Shown: one piece after another, positions 15,825 through 24,624 of the stretch | How the letters are laid out: the number at the start of each line of letters is the position of its first letter | Numbering within the stretch: position 1 is the first letter of the stretch | Assembly: GCF_013416525.1 (NCBI RefSeq) | Contig: NZ_JACCEM010000009.1 | Location: 186,001-250,000 of the forward strand | Length of the DNA: 64,000 nt | Direction: 5' to 3' | Origin: Parapusillimonas granuli | Lineage (GTDB): Bacteria; Pseudomonadota; Gammaproteobacteria; Burkholderiales; Burkholderiaceae_B | Notes under the pieces: generated by a model | What the model saw: only the letters and a program-made list of their open reading frames with translations | The model's database searches: none | What the model was told of the DNA's origin: nothing | Program-made: the position numbers and the translations under genes

Positions 15825-16748
15825 ATGGAGCTTCGTCATCTTCGAGGCTTCCTCGCCGTTGCTGAAGAACTGCATTTTGGTCGAGCCGCAGAACGTCTGC
15901 ATATAGAGCAGTCGCCGCTGTCACGGACGATCAAAGAGTTGGAGGAAGATCTTGGGGCGCAACTGTTTGTGCGTACTACACGCAGTACGCGCCTGACCCG
16001 TGCCGGTCATGAGTTTCTAGTGCATGCACGCCGCATTCTGCCGATGGTGCAGCAGGCCAGAGACAGTACCCAGGCGGTCGCGAACGGCTATCAGCGTCAG
16101 TTGCGTATTGCCTTGTCGGACGCCTTGCCGTCCCCGTGCCTGCCGGCATTGCTGGCCCGATGCCGGGAGCAGGAACCGGAGGTTGAGGTACGCATGTTTG
16201 AGATGCCATTCTCGGAACAATTCCGAGGTTTGCACGATGGCCTTTATGACGTGGGCCTTAATCAAGTGGGCGACGTTGGTGATGCATTGGTAGCGCGCCC
16301 CGTCTGGCATGATCCGCTTCGAGTCGTCCTGCCTGAGCGCCACCCTCTGTTGAACCATAGCCAAGTGCCTTTGGGGGAAATATTGCGTTATCCCCTGGTT
16401 TTAGGTCACACGACAATATTCGAGGGTTTTACGCGACAGGTAGATCGCATTTTGCGCCAGACCGATCAGGAGCCGTTGATACTCGAACGGGTAGGTTCGT
16501 TCGACATGATGGTGACGCTGGTAGCTGCCGGGTATGCCCTGGGATTGGCTGGCGCTTCGCATATGCTTGTATGCGGTGACCGCGGCGTCGTGGCACGACC
16601 TCTGGCCGGCAAAGCGGCCACGCTTACAACCTATCTGGTGCATCGCAATGAAAATCTGTCCGCAGCTATGGAACGATTCATCGACCGAGTGGAAACACTG
16701 GAATGGTCGGGTACAGACTCACCCAATTACCGTCAACCCGATATCTAG
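15825..16748 (+). CDS. LysR-family regulator at the head of the transfer module
   Basis: A 307-residue LysR-type regulator. The N-terminal winged HTH is at about 1-60 (LRGFLAVAEELHFGRAAERLHIEQSPLSRTIKELEEDLG), followed by a type 2 periplasmic-binding-like effector domain. A LysR gene at this spot, just before eexN and traG, recurs in Tn4371-family ICEs and probably governs transfer genes. A TGATG-T7-CATCA palindrome upstream of traG (17125-17141) is one candidate target. Confidence 0.87.
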   Translation: MELRHLRGFLAVAEELHFGRAAERLHIEQSPLSRTIKELEEDLGAQLFVRTTRSTRLTRAGHEFLVHARRILPMVQQARDSTQAVANGYQRQLRIALSDALPSPCLPALLARCREQEPEVEVRMFEMPFSEQFRGLHDGLYDVGLNQVGDVGDALVARPVWHDPLRVVLPERHPLLNHSQVPLGEILRYPLVLGHTTIFEGFTRQVDRILRQTDQEPLILERVGSFDMMVTLVAAGYALGLAGASHMLVCGDRGVVARPLAGKAATLTTYLVHRNENLSAAMERFIDRVETLEWSGTDSPNYRQPDI

Positions 16749-16756
16749 GAGGTGTG

Positions 16757-17026
16757 ATGCGCAAACTATCATTGTTATTGATTTTGATCGTCGGGCTGAC
16801 CGGTTGCGGCCTGTCTGAAACGCCCATACCTGAACCCGACATACCAACTGTCGAGGAACTGGCTGCCGACCCCGCCCGGCTGAAGGCGTTGCGCGAGCAG
16901 TGCAAAACCCATCGCTCTAACCTGGGCGACGTGTTGTGCGACCGGGTCGCCGAAGCTACGCGCATACGCTTCTACGGTGACGGTACCGTGCCTTACACCC
17001 CATCGGATACGCCACCCAAGTTCTGA
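16757..17026 (+). CDS. eexN: EexN-family entry-exclusion lipoprotein
   Basis: An 89-residue lipoprotein. The signal sequence MRKLSLLLILIVGLTGC places the lipidated cysteine at residue 17. The mature part has TVEELAADPARLKALREQC and DVLCDRVAEATRIRFYGDG, typical of EexN proteins. Such lipoproteins block redundant transfer into cells already holding the element by acting at the recipient inner membrane. The start has a near-perfect AGGAGG seven bases upstream. It follows lysR by 8 bp and a terminator-like hairpin follows. Confidence 0.82.
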   Translation: MRKLSLLLILIVGLTGCGLSETPIPEPDIPTVEELAADPARLKALREQCKTHRSNLGDVLCDRVAEATRIRFYGDGTVPYTPSDTPPKF

Positions 17027-17068
17027 TTCGTCGGCATTTCCCTACAAATCCTGTTTTTCTTTATTGAC

Positions 17069-17104
17069 ACGCCGCAACGCGCCCGAGCCTGCGGCGTTTT
17101 CTTC
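17069..17104 (+). terminator. Rho-independent terminator-like hairpin after eexN
   Basis: ACGCCGC (17069-17075) pairs with GCGGCGT (17091-17097) over a 15-base loop and runs into TTTTCTT. It would separate the lysR-eexN transcript from the traG-trb operon. Confidence 0.5.
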
Positions 17105-17124
17105 GTGTGCGCCCCTCCATGAAT

Positions 17125-17141
17125 TGATGTTTTTTTCATCA
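17125..17141. promoter_or_regulatory. Palindrome upstream of traG
   Basis: TGATG, seven T, CATCA: a perfect 5-bp inverted repeat in the 234-bp gap before traG. Its position suggests an operator for the tra/trb operon; a LysR-type T-N11-A site is possible. No promoter can be assigned with confidence in the rest of the gap. Confidence 0.3.
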
Positions 17142-17260
17142 GCATTGTCCTGATAACGGTCTTTGACCGGCACTGACCTGGCACCGATGCTCATAGGCAG
17201 GCACATCCGTGTGCCGCTATTGAACGAGGAAATCAGGCAGAAGAAGTCGGAGGCTGGGCC

Positions 17261-19261
17261 ATGCAAGGGACGAACGTACTGTTCGGGCAGATCGTCGTCG
17301 TATTCAGCATCGTGATCGCCGGAGTGTGGGGTGCCACACAATGGACTGCCGCCGCCCTGGATTATCAGCTACGCTTGGGCTTGCCTTGGTTTGATTTCCT
17401 AGGCACGCCGATCTATCACCCTTGGCGTCTCTTTGAGTGGTGGTTCTTTTTCGATGCCTACGCGCCGGAGGTCTTCAACACCGGGGGCATGATTGCCGGG
17501 GGCAGCGGCTTGATCGCCGTGGTAGTCGCCATCGGCATGTCAATCTGGCGTTCGCGTCAGGCGCGGCTGGTCACGACCTATGGTTCGGCACGCTGGGCGC
17601 AAGCGCCGGATATACGTAAAGCGGGGCTGACCCAGCCCACCGGCATCTTCCTTGGCCTTCATGACGAACAATACCTGCGCCACGAAGGGCCGGAACACGT
17701 ATTGGCCTTTGCGCCGACTCGCTCGGGGAAGGGCGTGGGCCTGGTGGTGCCGACGTTGCTGTCCTGGCCGGCCTCGGCCGTCATCCACGACATCAAGGGC
17801 GAGAACTGGCAGATTACGGCGGGCTGGCGTTCGCGTTTCTCGCACTGCCTGCTATTCAATCCCACGGATAGTCGCTCGGCTGGCTACAACCCGCTACTGG
17901 AAGTGCGCAGGGGCGAGCACGAAGTGCGTGATGTGCAGAACATCGCCGATATTCTGGTTGATCCTGAAGGCGCGTTGGAAAAGCGCAATCATTGGGAAAA
18001 GACGTCGCACGCACTGCTAGTGGGTGCCATCTTGCATGTGCTTTATGCGGGCGAGGACAAGACGCTGCGCGGCGTGGCGAATTTCCTGTCCGACCCCGCC
18101 TGCCCATTCGAATTGACGCTGCACCGCATGATGACGACCGCGCACCTCGGGGACGCTCCGCATCCCGTGGTGGCGTCTGCCGCTCGCGAAGTGCTGAACA
18201 AATCGGATAACGAGCGTTCCGGTGTGTTGTCCACCGCCATGTCGTTCCTGGGCCTATACCGCGACCCGACGGTGGCCGAAGTCACCTCGCGCTGCGACTG
18301 GCGTATCGCCGACCTGATTGCGTCTGAGCATCCAGTGTCGCTGTATCTGGTGGTGCCGCCCTCGGATATTTCACGAACCAAACCGCTGATCCGCCTGATT
18401 CTCAATCAGATCGGGCGTCGCTTGACGGAATCGCTCGACGGTTCCGATGGCATTGAGCGTCGCCACAAGCTGCTGCTGATGCTTGATGAGTTTCCCGCGC
18501 TGGGCCGTCTGGATTTCTTCGAGACGGCGCTGGCCTTCATGGCGGGCTACGGCATTCGCAGCTTTCTGATCTCGCAGTCGCTCAATCAGATCGACAAAGC
18601 CTACGGTCAGAACCATTCGATTCTGGATAACTGCCATGTCCGTGTGACCTTCGCCACCAATGACGAACGCACGGCCAAGCGCATTTCCGAAACCCTTGGA
18701 ACCGCTACTGAACTGCGCGCCCAGCGCAACTATGCCGGCCATCGCCTTGCGCCCTGGCTGGGACACCTCATGGTGTCGCGCCAGGAAACGGCGCGGCCAC
18801 TCTTGACCCCCGGCGAAGTGATGCAACTTCCCCCTGATGAAGCCGTGGTGATGGTGTCCAGCGTGGCGCCGATCAAGGCGAAGAAACTGCGCTATTACGC
18901 CGATGCCAATTTCTCGCGGCGTGTGTTGCCTCCGCCTGCGCTCAAAACAGGGCGCTATGCCGACGCACCACCGGCGCGGCCTGACGATTGGAGTGAGTTG
19001 GCGATTCCGGCGGCTCCTGCTGCGTCCGACCCTATGGGTGGCGATGAAGTATCGGGCGTTGCCGATGACGGCGGCCCGCGTCGCCAGCCTGAGCTTGCGG
19101 ACACCATCGCCTATCCTCCCGAACCCGAATATCCGGCCAGCGACTTGTCGCTGCTGGATGACGATGACCTGTCACCCATGCTGCCCAGCCAGCTAGACCC
19201 GGCCATGCAGCGCGTGGCGCGCCTGGCCTCCCTCGACCCTGATGACGGAATCCAGTTATGA
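17261..19261 (+). CDS. traG: TraG/VirD4-type coupling protein
   Basis: A 666-residue type IV coupling ATPase. Two N-terminal membrane helices lie within the first 100 residues, then Walker A APTRSGKGVG at about 151-160 and Walker B LLLMLDEFPALGRL near 405. The conserved block ILDNCHVRVTFATNDERTAKRISETLGT follows. It recruits the RlxS-DNA complex and passes it to the Trb channel at the inner membrane. The C-terminal 100 residues are acidic and variable, a possible relaxase docking tail. It begins the tightly packed traG-trbI operon. Confidence 0.94.
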   Translation: MQGTNVLFGQIVVVFSIVIAGVWGATQWTAAALDYQLRLGLPWFDFLGTPIYHPWRLFEWWFFFDAYAPEVFNTGGMIAGGSGLIAVVVAIGMSIWRSRQARLVTTYGSARWAQAPDIRKAGLTQPTGIFLGLHDEQYLRHEGPEHVLAFAPTRSGKGVGLVVPTLLSWPASAVIHDIKGENWQITAGWRSRFSHCLLFNPTDSRSAGYNPLLEVRRGEHEVRDVQNIADILVDPEGALEKRNHWEKTSHALLVGAILHVLYAGEDKTLRGVANFLSDPACPFELTLHRMMTTAHLGDAPHPVVASAAREVLNKSDNERSGVLSTAMSFLGLYRDPTVAEVTSRCDWRIADLIASEHPVSLYLVVPPSDISRTKPLIRLILNQIGRRLTESLDGSDGIERRHKLLLMLDEFPALGRLDFFETALAFMAGYGIRSFLISQSLNQIDKAYGQNHSILDNCHVRVTFATNDERTAKRISETLGTATELRAQRNYAGHRLAPWLGHLMVSRQETARPLLTPGEVMQLPPDEAVVMVSSVAPIKAKKLRYYADANFSRRVLPPPALKTGRYADAPPARPDDWSELAIPAAPAASDPMGGDEVSGVADDGGPRRQPELADTIAYPPEPEYPASDLSLLDDDDLSPMLPSQLDPAMQRVARLASLDPDDGIQL

Positions 19262-19722
19262 GCCGATATCGCTTGAATCTCTTCATTCATCCCGAACACG
19301 CCAAGCGCCTGGATGAACTGGCCGCCAAGAAAGGCGTATCGAAGTCATCTATCGTGGCGGCGGCGCTGGCTTCCTGGCTGTCGCCCGATGCCGGCGACCA
19401 GCGCGAAGCGGCGATGGCCAAGCGACTGGATCGGCTATCTCGCCAGTTTGAGCGGCTGGAGCGTGACCAAAACATCCAGATCGAAACACTGGCGCTGTTC
19501 GTGCGTTACTACCTGACCGTCAGTACGCCGGTGCCCGAAGCCCATCAGGATGCTGCCCGCGCTCAGGGCAAGGCGCGCTTTGAGCAATTCGTCGAACAGC
19601 TTGGCCGCCACCTGCTGCGTGGTCGTAGCCTAGTGCGCGACGTGGTGGAGGAACTGCATCCCGACCCTGTGCGCATGGACGATACGGTGGCTCAAGTTGA
19701 GGCGCAGGAGCGTATCTCATGA
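19258..19722 (+). CDS. Ribbon-helix-helix (CopG-like) protein
   Basis: A 154-residue protein with an N-terminal RHH segment, YRLNLFIHPEHAKRLDELAAKKGVSKSSIVAAALASWL, and a helical C-terminal part. It overlaps traG and trbB by ATGA at each end, so it is translated with them. A CopG-like gene between traG and trbB is a standard member of Tn4371-family modules; it may be an accessory transfer or regulatory DNA-binding protein. Confidence 0.78.
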   Translation: MSRYRLNLFIHPEHAKRLDELAAKKGVSKSSIVAAALASWLSPDAGDQREAAMAKRLDRLSRQFERLERDQNIQIETLALFVRYYLTVSTPVPEAHQDAARAQGKARFEQFVEQLGRHLLRGRSLVRDVVEELHPDPVRMDDTVAQVEAQERIS

Positions 19723-20747
19723 GCGCTGTGCCGAAATCTTCTACCGCCGTTGCCCTGGATCGCCGCATCCAGATGCTGCGTACCGCTATGGGGCCGGTGA
19801 TCGCCGTCGCGCTGGAAGACCCGGACGTGGTGGAAATCATGCTGAATCCCGACGGTTCGCTTTGGGTGGATCGTCTTTCCAGCGGTCGTGCGCCGCTGGG
19901 CCTTGAACTGTCTGAAGCGGATGGCGAGCGCATTATTCGCTTGGTCGCTGCCCATGTTGGCGCGGAAGTGCATCGCGGCCAGCCGCTTCTGACCGCCGAA
20001 CTGCCCGAAACCGGCGAACGCTTCGAAGGTATCTTGCCGCCTGCAGCGCCCGGCCCGGCCTTCGCGCTGCGCAAGCGCGCCGTGGGCGTGATTCCGCTTA
20101 CGCGCTACATCGCCGACGGCATGATGAGCACGGCGCAAGCCGACTTTCTGGTGAGAGCGGTCCGTAGGCGGCTGAACATCCTGATCGCTGGTGGCACCAG
20201 CACGGGTAAGACCACACTTGCCAATGCTTTGCTCGCTGAAATCGCCGCTACGGGCGACCGTGTGCTGGTGCTCGAAGACACGGTGGAGCTGCAATGCGCG
20301 GCGAACGATCATGTGCCGCTACGCACACGCATGGGTGTGGTCACGATGCAGGAACTTGTGCGCGCCACGATGCGACTACGCCCTGACCGTGTGGTGGTCG
20401 GTGAAGTGCGCGGCGGTGAAGCGCTGGATCTCATCAAGGTCTGGGGTACGGGCCACCCCGGCGGTATCGCCACCATCCACGCGGGTTCTGCCGTGGGGGC
20501 TTTGTTGCGCCTGGAACAACTGATTCTGGAAGTGGCGGTGAACCCGCCGCGCGCCCTGATCGCCGAGGCGGTCAATGTCGTCATCTACATCGCCGGTCGC
20601 GGACGCAAGCGCCGCATCGAAAGTATCGCCCGCGTGGCCGGCTTTGACGGCACCGGCTACCAACTGGTCGATGCGCTGGAAACGCCATTTCCCGAGTCAG
20701 CGCCTGCTTCTTTTCCATCTTCTGATCTGCCTGGAGACTCGTCATGA
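19719..20747 (+). CDS. trbB: TrbB conjugation ATPase (VirB11 family)
   Basis: A 342-residue secretion ATPase with Walker A GGTSTGKTT at about 159-167, LVLEDTVELQC (Asp box), VVVGEVRGGEALDLIKVWGTGHPGG (Walker B and His box) and TIHAGSAVGALLRLEQLI. It forms a cytoplasmic hexamer that energises pilus assembly and transfer. It is coupled to its neighbours by ATGA overlaps. Confidence 0.94.
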   Translation: MSAVPKSSTAVALDRRIQMLRTAMGPVIAVALEDPDVVEIMLNPDGSLWVDRLSSGRAPLGLELSEADGERIIRLVAAHVGAEVHRGQPLLTAELPETGERFEGILPPAAPGPAFALRKRAVGVIPLTRYIADGMMSTAQADFLVRAVRRRLNILIAGGTSTGKTTLANALLAEIAATGDRVLVLEDTVELQCAANDHVPLRTRMGVVTMQELVRATMRLRPDRVVVGEVRGGEALDLIKVWGTGHPGGIATIHAGSAVGALLRLEQLILEVAVNPPRALIAEAVNVVIYIAGRGRKRRIESIARVAGFDGTGYQLVDALETPFPESAPASFPSSDLPGDSS

Positions 20748-21121
20748 CATCTGTTAATGCCTTCCGCATATGCGTTGTTCCCCTTGTCACTGTGACATGG
20801 CCGCATCGCCTTGCCCACCCTGTGGTGCAAGGGCTGCTGCTGGCTGTACTGCTGATGTTGGTGGCCGGTGCCGCGCAGGCCGCTGGTTCCTCCATGCCCT
20901 GGGAGGGACCACTGCAATCCATTCTGGAGTCTATCCAAGGGCCGGTGGCGCGCATCGTTGCCGTCATCATCATCATTGCCACGGGTCTGGCACTCGCCTT
21001 TGGCGACACAAGCGGCGGCTTTCGCAAGCTGATTCAAATCGTCTTCGGCCTGTCCATCGCGTTCGCTGCATCGTCGTTCTTCTTGTCGTTCTTTTCATTC
21101 TCAGGCGGGGCCGTCGTATGA
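20744..21121 (+). CDS. trbC: TrbC conjugative pilin
   Basis: A 125-residue pre-pilin. A long hydrophobic signal region ends at AGAAQA (about residue 46). The mature pilin then has two hydrophobic helices (IVAVIIIIATGLALAFGD and a C-terminal LSIAFAASSFFLSFFSF), as in VirB2/TrbC pilins. The TraF peptidase encoded at 3.1 kb is the likely maturation enzyme. It lies between trbB and trbD with ATGA overlaps. Confidence 0.9.
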   Translation: MTSVNAFRICVVPLVTVTWPHRLAHPVVQGLLLAVLLMLVAGAAQAAGSSMPWEGPLQSILESIQGPVARIVAVIIIIATGLALAFGDTSGGFRKLIQIVFGLSIAFAASSFFLSFFSFSGGAVV

Positions 21122-21402
21122 ATACCGACATCGAAGGGGCACCCAGCTTCGCTGTGGGGTTTGAGGTGCCGCTGCATCGTTCGCTGACTGAACCGATTTT
21201 GATGGGCGGCGCACCGCGTACCGTGGCGATTGCCAACGGCACGCTGGCCGCTGCCGTGGGGCTGGGCCTGCAGTTGTGGATTCCAGGTGTGGTGCTCTGG
21301 ATCGTTGGTCATTCTCTGGCGGTATGGGGCGCACGTGTTGACCCGCAGTTCATGCAGGTTTTTGCCCGTCACATCAAACATAAAACGCTGTTGGACGTGT
21401 GA
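21118..21402 (+). CDS. trbD: TrbD (VirB3-like) protein
   Basis: A 94-residue inner-membrane protein with FEVPLHRSLTEPILMGGAPR at the N-terminus, the VirB3 hallmark, then two adjacent hydrophobic helices. The start at 21118 overlaps the trbC stop by ATGA; the frame is open further upstream but that part is a shadow of trbC. It works with the TrbE ATPase in assembly of the mating channel. Confidence 0.9.
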   Translation: MNTDIEGAPSFAVGFEVPLHRSLTEPILMGGAPRTVAIANGTLAAAVGLGLQLWIPGVVLWIVGHSLAVWGARVDPQFMQVFARHIKHKTLLDV

Positions 21403-21414
21403 GGAGATGACGCC

Positions 21415-23871
21415 ATGCTGAACCTTGCCGAGTATCGTCAGCGTCCTGCCTTGCTCGCTGACTGGCTGCCCTGGGCCGGATTGATCGCGCCCGGTGTGGT
21501 GCTGAACAAGGATGGGTCATTTCAGCGTACGGCACGCTTTCGCGGGCCTGATCTGGATAGCGCTACCCAAGGTGAGCTGATTGCGACTTCCGCCCGCTTG
21601 AATAATGCGTTGCGCCGTTTGGGGTCGGGTTGGGCGCTTTTCATCGAGGCCGAGCGCCGCCCGGCGGCAGACTATCCCCATTCGGACTTTCCTGAAAGCC
21701 TGTCCTGGCTGGTCGATCAGGAGCGTCGCGCTGCCTTCGAAGAGGCCGGGCATCACTTCGAGAGCGCCTATCACCTGACGCTCATGTTTCTCCCGCCCGA
21801 GGAATCCCGCGCCCGAGCCGCCGGGATGCTCTATGAGAATCGTTCCGCCGAAGGGGTGGACTGGCGCGAACGGCTGGCTGCCTTCGTAGCGGAAACGGAT
21901 CGCGTCTTCGATCTGCTCGATGGCGTGATGCCGGAAATTTCCTGGCTGGATGACAGCCAGACGCTGACCTACCTGCATTCCACCATTTCGACACGGCGTT
22001 ACCGCATTGGCGTGCCGGAAGTCCCGTTTCACCTTGATGCACTACTGACTGACTCCGCGTTGGTGGGTGGGCTGGCTCCGACGCTGGGCGATACGCATCT
22101 GCGGGTGGTGTCGGTGCGAGGCTTTCCGACTTCCACCTGGCCGGGCATTCTGGATGACCTGAACCGGCTTGGCTTTGCTTATCGCTGGAGTACGCGCTTT
22201 CTGTGCATGGACAAAGCCGAGGCGGAAAAGGAGCTGCGCCGCCTGCGCCGTCAATGGTTCGCCAAGCGCAAGAACGTCGTGGCGCTGCTCCGGGAAACGA
22301 TTTTCCAGCAGGAGTCGCCGCTGGTCGATACCGATGCCAGCAACAAGGCCGCCGATGCGGACGCCGCCTTGCAGGAACTGGGCAGCGACCAAGTTGCCTT
22401 TGGGTATGTCACTATCACCGTGACGGTGCTGGATTCCGACCCTGCCGTGGCGGATGAAAAACTGCGCATGATTGAGCGCGTCATTCAGGGCCGGGGCTTT
22501 GTGACCATTCCCGAGACGTTGAACGCCGTGGATGCCTGGCTGTCGTCCATTCCCGGCAATGCCTATGCCAACGTGCGGCAACCTATTGTGTCTACATTGA
22601 ATCTGGCTCATATGATGCCAGTGTCGGCGGTGTGGGCCGGGCCACAGAAGAACGAACATCTGGATGGGCCGCCGCTCATTGTCACGCGCACCGAAGGGGC
22701 GACGCCATTCCGGCTGGTGACGCATATTGGCGATGTGGGCCACACCCTGGTCGCCGGGCCGACCGGCATGGGCAAGTCGGTATTGCTGGCCGTCCTGGCC
22801 AAGCAATTTCGCCGATATCCCGGTTCACGCATCTTCGCTTTTGACATGGGCCGTTCGATGCGCGCCACCATTCTGGGTCTGGCGGGTGAGCACTATGACC
22901 TTGGCAATGATGGCGAGATCGCCTTTCAGCCGCTGGCACGCATCGACCATGAAGGCTACCGCACCTGGGCGGCGGAATGGATTGAAGGCCGTTTGCTGCA
23001 TGAAGGCATGGCCGTCAGTCCCGATGATAAGGCTGCCATCTGGTCGGCGCTGGGGAGCCTAGCGGGTGCGCCGGTGGAGCAGCGCACGTTGACGGGCTTT
23101 TCCGTACTGCTGCAATCGAACACGCTGCGCCAGGCGCTTGCGCCCTATGTGCTGGGCGGCGCGCACGGCAAGCTGCTGGACGCTGACCATGACCGGCTGG
23201 GCATGGCTGACGTGCAGGGCTTCGAGATGGAGGAGCTGATGCACAGCCCCGCCGCCGTGCAGGCGGTGCTGCGCTATCTGTTCGCACGGTTTGACGAACG
23301 CTTTGATGGTGCGCCAACCCTTCTGATTCTGGATGAGGCATGGTTGTTTTTGGATGAGCCGTCCTTTGCCGCCCGCATCCGGCAGTGGTTGAAGACCCTG
23401 CGTAAGAAGAATGTCTCGGTGATCTTTGCCACGCAGTCGCTGACCGACATCAAGGATTCGAGCATTGCGCCGGCAATTATCGAAAGCTGCACAAGCCGCA
23501 TTTTCCTTCCCAACCCGCAGGCAACCGAGCCGCAGATTCGCACGATCTATGAAGGCTTCGGCCTGAACAGCCGACAGATCGAGATTGTGGCCACCGCCCA
23601 ACCCAAGCGCGATTACTACTACCAGTCGCGTCTGGGCAACCGTCTGTTTGACCTTGATCTGGGGCCAGCCACGCTGGCCTTTGCGGGCGCCTCCACCCCG
23701 CAAGATCAGCGCGACATCGACCGCATCCTGCCAGTTGCCGGCGTACCCGGCTTTGCGGATGCCTGGTTGCGCCATCGCGGCCTGGATTGGGCCGCCGACC
23801 TGTTGCCCGAGTTTCCCGGCTTCGCACCCGTGCCCGAGCTTTCCCCTTCATCCCTGGAGACCCTGCCATGA
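21415..23871 (+). CDS. trbE: TrbE conjugation ATPase (VirB4 family)
   Basis: An 818-residue ATPase. The N-terminal CagE/TrbE/VirB4 domain leads to Walker A AGPTGMGKSVLLAVL at about 447-461 and Walker B TLLILDEAWLFLDEP near 636. The ATQSLTDIKDSSIAPAIIESC block follows. It is the largest energiser of the T4SS and supplies pilin handling. It starts 12 bp after trbD and overlaps trbJ by ATGA. Confidence 0.95.
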   Translation: MLNLAEYRQRPALLADWLPWAGLIAPGVVLNKDGSFQRTARFRGPDLDSATQGELIATSARLNNALRRLGSGWALFIEAERRPAADYPHSDFPESLSWLVDQERRAAFEEAGHHFESAYHLTLMFLPPEESRARAAGMLYENRSAEGVDWRERLAAFVAETDRVFDLLDGVMPEISWLDDSQTLTYLHSTISTRRYRIGVPEVPFHLDALLTDSALVGGLAPTLGDTHLRVVSVRGFPTSTWPGILDDLNRLGFAYRWSTRFLCMDKAEAEKELRRLRRQWFAKRKNVVALLRETIFQQESPLVDTDASNKAADADAALQELGSDQVAFGYVTITVTVLDSDPAVADEKLRMIERVIQGRGFVTIPETLNAVDAWLSSIPGNAYANVRQPIVSTLNLAHMMPVSAVWAGPQKNEHLDGPPLIVTRTEGATPFRLVTHIGDVGHTLVAGPTGMGKSVLLAVLAKQFRRYPGSRIFAFDMGRSMRATILGLAGEHYDLGNDGEIAFQPLARIDHEGYRTWAAEWIEGRLLHEGMAVSPDDKAAIWSALGSLAGAPVEQRTLTGFSVLLQSNTLRQALAPYVLGGAHGKLLDADHDRLGMADVQGFEMEELMHSPAAVQAVLRYLFARFDERFDGAPTLLILDEAWLFLDEPSFAARIRQWLKTLRKKNVSVIFATQSLTDIKDSSIAPAIIESCTSRIFLPNPQATEPQIRTIYEGFGLNSRQIEIVATAQPKRDYYYQSRLGNRLFDLDLGPATLAFAGASTPQDQRDIDRILPVAGVPGFADAWLRHRGLDWAADLLPEFPGFAPVPELSPSSLETLP

Positions 23872-24608
23872 AAATCCGCACGCTATCTCTGTCGCTCGCC
23901 GCCGTGTTCACGGCGTCTTTGCTGGCCGCTTCGCCCGCCTGGGCCTGGAAAACGGTCTTTGACCCATCCAACTATACGCAGAACACGCTGACCGCCGTTC
24001 GCACGCTGCAACAGATCAACAACCAGATCAATCAGCTTCAGAACGAGGCCCAGATGTTGATGAATCAGGCCCGCAATCTGGCGAGTCTGGATTTCAATGT
24101 CGTTAACCGCCTGCGCAGCACGCTGGCCGCCACCGAGCGCCTGATCGGCGAGGCGCAAGGGCTCAGTTACGAGGTGGCGAACATGGATCAGGAGTTTGCG
24201 CGCCTGTATCCCGACCAGTATGCCGCCACCGTGAGCGGCGACAGTATGGCTCAGGATGCTCGTGAGCGCTGGAAGAATACGTTGAATGGCCTGCATACCG
24301 CCATGCGGGTGCAGGCCCAAGCCTCGCAGAACCTGCGCGACGATGAAAGCGCACTGACCGATCTGGTGAACCAAAGCCAGTCGGCGCAAGGCGCGTTGCA
24401 GGCTATGCAAGCGACCAACCAGCTTCTGGCCTTGCAGGCCAAGCAGGGCATCCAGGCGCAACAGCTTCAGATCACCCAGGACCGCGCCGCCTCATTGGAG
24501 CTGGCACGCCAGGCGGCGGCCACCGAGCGCGCCCGTGAAGTGCGCCAGCGTTTCCAGGGCAGCGGCACGCCGTATACGCCGCAAACCGTGAATTTCTACG
24601 GCAACTGA
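23868..24608 (+). CDS. trbJ: TrbJ (VirB5-like) protein
   Basis: A 246-residue secreted protein. The signal peptide (MKIRTLSLSLAAVFTASLLA) cleaves near AWA at residue 26. The mature part is almost entirely helical with coiled-coil segments (TLQQINNQINQLQNEAQMLM). TrbJ/VirB5 proteins locate to the pilus tip and the periplasm. The start at 23868 lies in the trbE stop (ATGA); the upstream extension lacks a signal peptide. Confidence 0.9.
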   Translation: MKIRTLSLSLAAVFTASLLAASPAWAWKTVFDPSNYTQNTLTAVRTLQQINNQINQLQNEAQMLMNQARNLASLDFNVVNRLRSTLAATERLIGEAQGLSYEVANMDQEFARLYPDQYAATVSGDSMAQDARERWKNTLNGLHTAMRVQAQASQNLRDDESALTDLVNQSQSAQGALQAMQATNQLLALQAKQGIQAQQLQITQDRAASLELARQAAATERAREVRQRFQGSGTPYTPQTVNFYGN

Positions 24609-24624
24609 TCGGAGCGCTTGAGCC

